Positions 60,034-64,000 of a DNA stretch of 64,000 bases are shown here, one piece after another. The DNA is from DASZHJ01 sp035517495 (GTDB lineage Bacteria; Pseudomonadota; Alphaproteobacteria; ATCC43930; CGMCC-115725), in the NCBI GenBank assembly GCA_035517495.1, contig DATIYT010000032.1:1-64000 (forward strand), written 5' to 3'. The notes below the pieces were generated by a model that saw only the letters and a list, made by a program, of their open reading frames with translations, was not told the DNA's origin and searched no databases. The position numbers were made by a program, and so were the translations under genes. Position 1 is the first letter of the stretch; each line of letters starts with the position of its first letter.

Positions 60034-60756
60034 TCATGAGCCTCCGTCGAGTTCGGTCGCAAATGCGATCGCAAATGCGAGCAGGGCGAGGCAAACAGGC
60101 AATGCCAGGGACCCCAGACCGAGTGCGGCCTCGCAGGCCGCACCGAGGCCGCAGCCGACGACAAAACCGACGATCACAAGCAGAGTACGCGCGGCTCGGT
60201 TGCGCGCTTTGGCGACATCAGCCGGATCGCTCCCGAACAGCACCTCGCCGAAATCTATAGCGAAGCGGGTGATGTTGGTCGTCATCACCGCTGTGGACGG
60301 CGCTCCTTTAACCGTGACCTGTACGAGTGCGTTCTGCACGGCCATCGCTGACACCCCGACCATGCCTGCGAGGACCGCATTTGTCGTGTTCGGGTCGAGG
60401 CGTGGGCCGGCCGCGATGCTAAGGACCAGAAAGCCCGTGAGCAGCAGAAAATGTAGCAGCAGCAGGGGGCGAAGCGAGGAGAGGCCGATCGATTCCAAAC
60501 TGCCCGCCAGCAGTCTCGTCAGACCGACCATCACGATGAAGACTGGAACCGACAGCATCTTCGCGATCTGGCCTTCGCCGCCGTTGACGATGTGCGCGGT
60601 CAGGACGATCAGGTTACCGGTGATGTGGGCGGTGAATAGCCCGTCGAGGCCGAGAAAGCCGATGATGTCCGTGCATCCGGCAGTGACGCTGAGCACGATC
60701 AGCAGCGCTTGGACCGCGCGCGAATTGTCGACCGACGGTGCCAATACCAACGCCAT
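60034..60756 (-). CDS. DUF1275 (YoaK-family) membrane protein
   Basis: ATG 60756, with GAGGG just upstream, gives 240 residues and about six spans. The family pattern is clear: TAGCTDIIGFLGLDGLFTAH followed by ITGNLIVLTAHIV, and the second-half repeat NALVQVTVKGAPSTAVMTTN. Function of the family is unknown. It stands alone, upstream of the decayed genes. Confidence 0.88.
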   Translation of the reverse strand: MALVLAPSVDNSRAVQALLIVLSVTAGCTDIIGFLGLDGLFTAHITGNLIVLTAHIVNGGEGQIAKMLSVPVFIVMVGLTRLLAGSLESIGLSSLRPLLLLHFLLLTGFLVLSIAAGPRLDPNTTNAVLAGMVGVSAMAVQNALVQVTVKGAPSTAVMTTNITRFAIDFGEVLFGSDPADVAKARNRAARTLLVIVGFVVGCGLGAACEAALGLGSLALPVCLALLAFAIAFATELDGGS

Positions 60757-60885
60757 CGGGCCCTCAGCTTCCGTCGACACCGTGTTTGGCCATCTTCCGG
60801 AGGTCGTTCATCTCGTCGAACCGTGTTTCGAAGTGCTCAAGTTCGCTGCGCTATCGTCAGAAGCGCCCCGGCGCCGGCAGGACAC

Positions 60886-61314
60886 TTAGTCACGAGGTAG
60901 GGACCGGTCCAATCTCAACAGCTTACGAGGGCGGCCATTGCCGTTGACGGCGACAAAAACGAATTCCGCCTCCGTGACCTTGACCCGGTTACCTTGGCCT
61001 TGGCGAAGCACCCACACATCGACGTGAAGCGTTATCGAAGTTCTGCCGATCCGCTCCACGTCGGTGTAGCAGCAGACGACGTCGCCGACATTTATCGGCT
61101 GCATGAACGTGATGTTCGAGACGGCCACTGTCACCACCGGACCGTTCGCGTGTCTCGTCGCGGTCATCCCACCGGCCGCGTCCATGAGCGACATGGTCCA
61201 GCCGCCGAACATGTTGCCGAGCGCATTGGTATCAGCCGGCATCGCCAGAGTACGGGATGCAAGTTGGCCCCTCGGCTCGACAACGGTACTCGATGGTTGG
61301 CGGGCATTCTGCAT
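60886..61314 (-). CDS. Acyl-CoA thioesterase, hotdog fold (YciA-like)
   Basis: ATG 61314 has GGAGAG seven bases upstream. The 142-residue protein shows the YciA/BACH hotdog pattern ALGNMFGGWTMSLMDAAGG with the catalytic Asp, then VVTVAVSNITFMQPINVGDV. It hydrolyses acyl-CoA esters in the cytoplasm. It follows the AspT-type transporter gene on the same strand; the coding regions are 32 bases apart, so they may be co-transcribed. Confidence 0.88.
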   Translation of the reverse strand: MQNARQPSSTVVEPRGQLASRTLAMPADTNALGNMFGGWTMSLMDAAGGMTATRHANGPVVTVAVSNITFMQPINVGDVVCCYTDVERIGRTSITLHVDVWVLRQGQGNRVKVTEAEFVFVAVNGNGRPRKLLRLDRSLPRD

Positions 61315-61346
61315 GCATATGCTCTCCACGGGTCGGATCGTTCTGC

Positions 61347-63044
61347 TCAGCTCATCAGCAAGATGATCACCACACCCCAAACCGCTAACACGATTCGTCC
61401 CACCGCATAGGTGATCGTGTAGCCGAGCGCTGGCACGCTACTCCTCGCCTCGTGCTGGAGAGCGCCCAGAGCCGCGGTCGTTGTGCGTGCACCAGCGCAA
61501 GCTCCCAGCAAGATTCCCGGATGGAATTTAAAGATATACTTCCCAGCGTAGATCCCCACTATCAACGGAACCATCGACACGACGATGCCGGCCAGGAACA
61601 AGTCGATCCCATAAGCCTGCAAGCCGGAAAACAAGCCAGGTCCGGCATTGATGCCGACAACCGCAACGAAGCCATTCAGTCCGACATTGTTAAAAACCCA
61701 TAGTGCCGGAGCTGGGATGCGTCCGAAGGTGCGATGAACGGACCGAAGGTAGCCGCAAACGAGACCCGCGACGAGCGCCCCGACGCTCGAGCTGAAGCTC
61801 AAGGGAATTCCGCCAATATGGACGGTGATCGTGCCGAGCAGAGCGCCTATTACAATGCCGGCACCCATGAAGACCATGTCGGACGTCGACGTCGCGCGGT
61901 CGGCGTATCCAAGCAGCTTGGCTGCCTTCTCAACGTCCTTTTTTGCGCCGACAAGCGTGAGGACATCATCGCGATGAACTTCGAAATCTGGATGAAAGGG
62001 TAGCTCGTGCCCACTGCGGGTTATCTTGGTAAGGAAGATGCCGCTTCCAGGATGCGCCAGGTATTTCGACCGGAGCTGCTGCACGGTATTCCCGGCGACG
62101 GCTCTGTCTCTGATGACAACGTCCAACTCCTCAGTCGGAAAGCTCAAGAGCTCGGCGTCCTCCACCTCGGGACCTATCTTGCCCTCGGCTGCCAGCAAAG
62201 CATCGATGTGGCCGCCTATGGCGAGCGTCGCGCCCTGAGAAAGGATCGTGTTGGGCTCGCACTCAATAATGGCGCCCTCCTGCCGAACTTGCCTGACTAC
62301 GCACCCTTGGTCCCCAAGGGCGGCCTCGAGTTCGCTCACGGTTTTCCCGACGAAAGGCGAATTGGTCAGGCGAAAGGCTCGAGCCTCGAGGGCGCGATAG
62401 GCCGTGCCGACCCCCGGCTCAGCGTTGCCGACGCCCAGCTTCTTCTCGAGTTCTTTGCAGGCTGCGGCCAGATCAATACGCAACAGCTTGGGGCCGATCG
62501 AGGCGAGAAACCACGCGGCACCTGCGGTCCCAAAGGGATATGTGACGGCGTACGCGATGGCAGTCAGGGCAGCCATCTGCTTCGTGGCATCGGCGCTCAG
62601 TCCAAGCTGCCCAAGATTGGCCGTCGCCACCCCAAGCGTCCCCGAGTTGGTGTAGCCTCCTGCCAGCAACCCAGCGGTCAAACCTGGGTTGTAGCCGAGT
62701 AGCTTTCCCATCCCGTAGGCGGACAGAAGTCCTACGACAGCAAGCAAGATGGCGAAGGCAACCTGTGGTAATCCGTCGCTCTTCAGCCCACGGAAAAACT
62801 GAGGTCCGACGCTGAATCCCACCGCAAAGAGAAACATCAGGAAGAAGGTGCCTTGCACGGTCGGTGAGACGACGATGTGCAACTGGCCGATCAGGAGGCC
62901 GGCAATCAACGTGCTGGTGACGGCCCCTAAACTAAAGCTCCCGAACTTTAGGCCGCCGAACCAAAAGCCGATGGCCAGCGTCAGGAAAATGGTGATCTCG
63001 GGTTGTTCGCGCAGGGTCGAAACGATCGCATCTATCGCACTCAT
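61347..63044 (-). CDS. AspT/YidE-YbjL family transporter with two RCK-C domains
   Basis: ATG 63044, nine bases after AAGGA, gives 560 residues. Two blocks of five to six spans (starting ITIFLTLAIGFWFGGLKFGS, and VFMGAGIVIGALLGTITVHI) flank two TrkA-C/RCK-C domains (residues ~205-375). This is the aspartate:alanine exchanger family; conserved GLTAGLLAGGYTNSGTLGVA and ACAGARTTTAALGALQ resemble the paired GAxTxTPAL-type motifs. Neighbouring malic enzyme suggests a carboxylate or amino-acid substrate, which is inference. Confidence 0.88.
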   Translation of the reverse strand: MSAIDAIVSTLREQPEITIFLTLAIGFWFGGLKFGSFSLGAVTSTLIAGLLIGQLHIVVSPTVQGTFFLMFLFAVGFSVGPQFFRGLKSDGLPQVAFAILLAVVGLLSAYGMGKLLGYNPGLTAGLLAGGYTNSGTLGVATANLGQLGLSADATKQMAALTAIAYAVTYPFGTAGAAWFLASIGPKLLRIDLAAACKELEKKLGVGNAEPGVGTAYRALEARAFRLTNSPFVGKTVSELEAALGDQGCVVRQVRQEGAIIECEPNTILSQGATLAIGGHIDALLAAEGKIGPEVEDAELLSFPTEELDVVIRDRAVAGNTVQQLRSKYLAHPGSGIFLTKITRSGHELPFHPDFEVHRDDVLTLVGAKKDVEKAAKLLGYADRATSTSDMVFMGAGIVIGALLGTITVHIGGIPLSFSSSVGALVAGLVCGYLRSVHRTFGRIPAPALWVFNNVGLNGFVAVVGINAGPGLFSGLQAYGIDLFLAGIVVSMVPLIVGIYAGKYIFKFHPGILLGACAGARTTTAALGALQHEARSSVPALGYTITYAVGRIVLAVWGVVIILLMS

Positions 63045-63166
63045 GTCGGCGGTTCCTTCAAAGGGATCGAATGGCCCGGACGGACGACCGTGACCGTCCG
63101 GGCCCAAAGGTCGGCAGGGAATGGAATGATCCGGACGGACAACGTACGACCGCCCGCATCCAAAGA

Positions 63167-64000
63167 TCAGTACTGGGGCTTGTAGAGTTGTCCCTCGATC
63201 CAGGCGCGGATATCGCGAGGACGCTCGGCACTCGCCAGGCCTTTGTCGAACATGAACTCCGCAATCCGTGCTGCCGTCGTGACTTCGGTTTCGAGGATGT
63301 TCGCTTGGGTCGGGAATAACCTCCCTGCCGCGCGAAGATCCTTGTCGACTTGGTCAGCGGTGGCCTCGGCCGCGACGATGAAGCACTCGTCGGTCAGTAG
63401 CTTCGGTCGCGCTACATAGGTTGCGAGCCCGATCGCTGGATAGATGTAGAAATTGTTGGCTTGGCCGGGGTGGAAGGTCTTTCCGCCGATCGTTACGTCC
63501 GGGAACTGCACTCCCGCGGCGAACAGCGCCTTGCCCTTGGACCAGGTGTAGGCCTGCTCCGCCGTGCACTCCGCCTTGAATGTCGGATTGGACAGCGCGA
63601 AGATGATTGGCCGGGCATTCAGCCGGCTCATCGTCTCGACGACCTTCTTGGTGAAGGCTCCGCCCTTGGTGCTGACGCCGATCAGGACGGTCGGCTTCAG
63701 TGTCTCGATGGTTTGGACGAGGTCCTTCGATGGCGCTGCTTTGTGTGCATAGACCCTCTGCGCGTCTGTCAGGTCGGTGCGCGATGCCTCAACAAGCCCG
63801 TTGATATCGAACATCGAGATCCGCCCACGGGCATCATCGATCGAAAGCCCCTTGGTCTGCATAGCCGCGACGAGCAGGTTGGAGATGCCGATCGCGGCCG
63901 AGCCCGCTCCTAGGAACAGGATTCGCTGGTCGGTCAGCTTGCCCTGGATGATCTGCAACGCCGTCGTCAAACCCGCGAGCCCAATCGAAGCGGTGCCCTG
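63167..64000 (-). CDS. NAD(P)-dependent malic enzyme, C-terminal part (runs off the window)
   Basis: The visible 277 residues are the C-terminal part of a large-type malic enzyme. They begin QGTASIGLAG, then LTDQRILFLGAGSAAIGISN is the NAD-binding fold (G-A-G-x-A-x-x-G). FALSNPTFKAECTAEQAYTW and FHPGQANNFYIYPAIGLATY are typical of the MaeA/ME1 group. It converts malate to pyruvate and CO2, feeding the pyruvate theme of the region. Transcription is toward lower coordinates; the N-terminus lies beyond base 64000. Confidence 0.92.
   Translation of the reverse strand, partial: QGTASIGLAGLTTALQIIQGKLTDQRILFLGAGSAAIGISNLLVAAMQTKGLSIDDARGRISMFDINGLVEASRTDLTDAQRVYAHKAAPSKDLVQTIETLKPTVLIGVSTKGGAFTKKVVETMSRLNARPIIFALSNPTFKAECTAEQAYTWSKGKALFAAGVQFPDVTIGGKTFHPGQANNFYIYPAIGLATYVARPKLLTDECFIVAAEATADQVDKDLRAAGRLFPTQANILETEVTTAARIAEFMFDKGLASAERPRDIRAWIEGQLYKPQY

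Noticed and set aside
1..64000. CRISPR arrays, rRNA or tRNA genes, phage genes
   Set aside because: No regularly spaced direct repeats, no tRNA-like cloverleaf or rRNA sequence and no structural phage genes were recognised on either strand.

Overview
The window looks like a chromosomal accessory region of an alphaproteobacterium. It is GC-rich, and it carries an HpnN-type hopanoid transporter, FixJ-family response regulators, a PAS histidine kinase of the FixL/NodV style, and the prkA/yeaH/spoVR stress operon. A Bradyrhizobium or Rhodopseudomonas relative (Nitrobacteraceae) is the best guess. This rests on family resemblance, not on a search.

Layout. 1-3.2 kb is a worn edge: the right end of an IS3-family element that has cut a small gene, a DUF6134-like secreted protein, an MCE/PqiB pseudogene and the tail of an adenylate cyclase-like gene. 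3.2-14.1 kb is mostly minus strand: a PAS histidine kinase, a patatin-like phospholipase, an MscS channel with a cyclic-nucleotide-type domain, a three-gene AaeXAB-like efflux set and hpnN. 15.9-23.3 kb is a complete plus-strand citrate lyase operon (CitE-like protein, AEC transporter, citC, citD, citE, citF, citX, citG). It converges on a minus-strand acetoin pair (alsS, budA). 26.0-28.2 kb is another FUSC transporter. 28.3-35.4 kb is a tight six-gene minus-strand operon: pyruvate oxidase, cyanide-insensitive-type bd oxidase (cydA, cydB) and lutA-lutB-lutC. 35.7-37.2 kb holds two divergent FixJ-type regulators and a kinase remnant. 37.4-38.6 kb encodes a UbiA-type prenyltransferase joined to a winged-helix fragment. 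39.2-44.4 kb is prkA-yeaH-spoVR led by a degenerate receiver. 44.5-45.4 kb is a patchwork of gene fragments. 45.4-52.8 kb is a pyruvate:ferredoxin oxidoreductase cluster (NADPH/Fe-S flavoprotein, nifJ, DHOD-like protein, D-lactate dehydrogenase). 52.9-64 kb contains an MFS carrier, phosphotransacetylase with a truncated acetate kinase, an AraC regulator, decayed genes, a DUF1275 protein, a thioesterase, an AspT/YidE-type transporter and a malic enzyme cut by the window edge.

Theme. Most intact enzymes sit around pyruvate. Citrate lyase, malic enzyme and lactate oxidation can feed it. AlsS/BudA, PoxB, NifJ, Pta and LdhA can drain it to acetoin, acetate, acetyl-CoA plus reduced ferredoxin, or lactate. 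The bd oxidase takes electrons from quinone-linked PoxB and Lut. This suggests a low-oxygen or overflow pyruvate-handling island.

Regulation. The palindrome TAAACC-N2-GGTTTA lies upstream of poxB and of the araC-type gene. A close relative lies between the two divergent response regulators, and a half-palindrome lies upstream of alsS. In the three structural promoters a CAATA element follows at 45-47 bp. In two of them the surrounding ~95 bp plus an upstream terminator hairpin are recognisably the same sequence. I read this as a local regulon, possibly run by the FixJ-type regulator at 35.7 kb. Two other promoter-sized repeats were found: one shared by the patatin gene and the FUSC operon, one shared by hpnN and the receiver-prkA operon.
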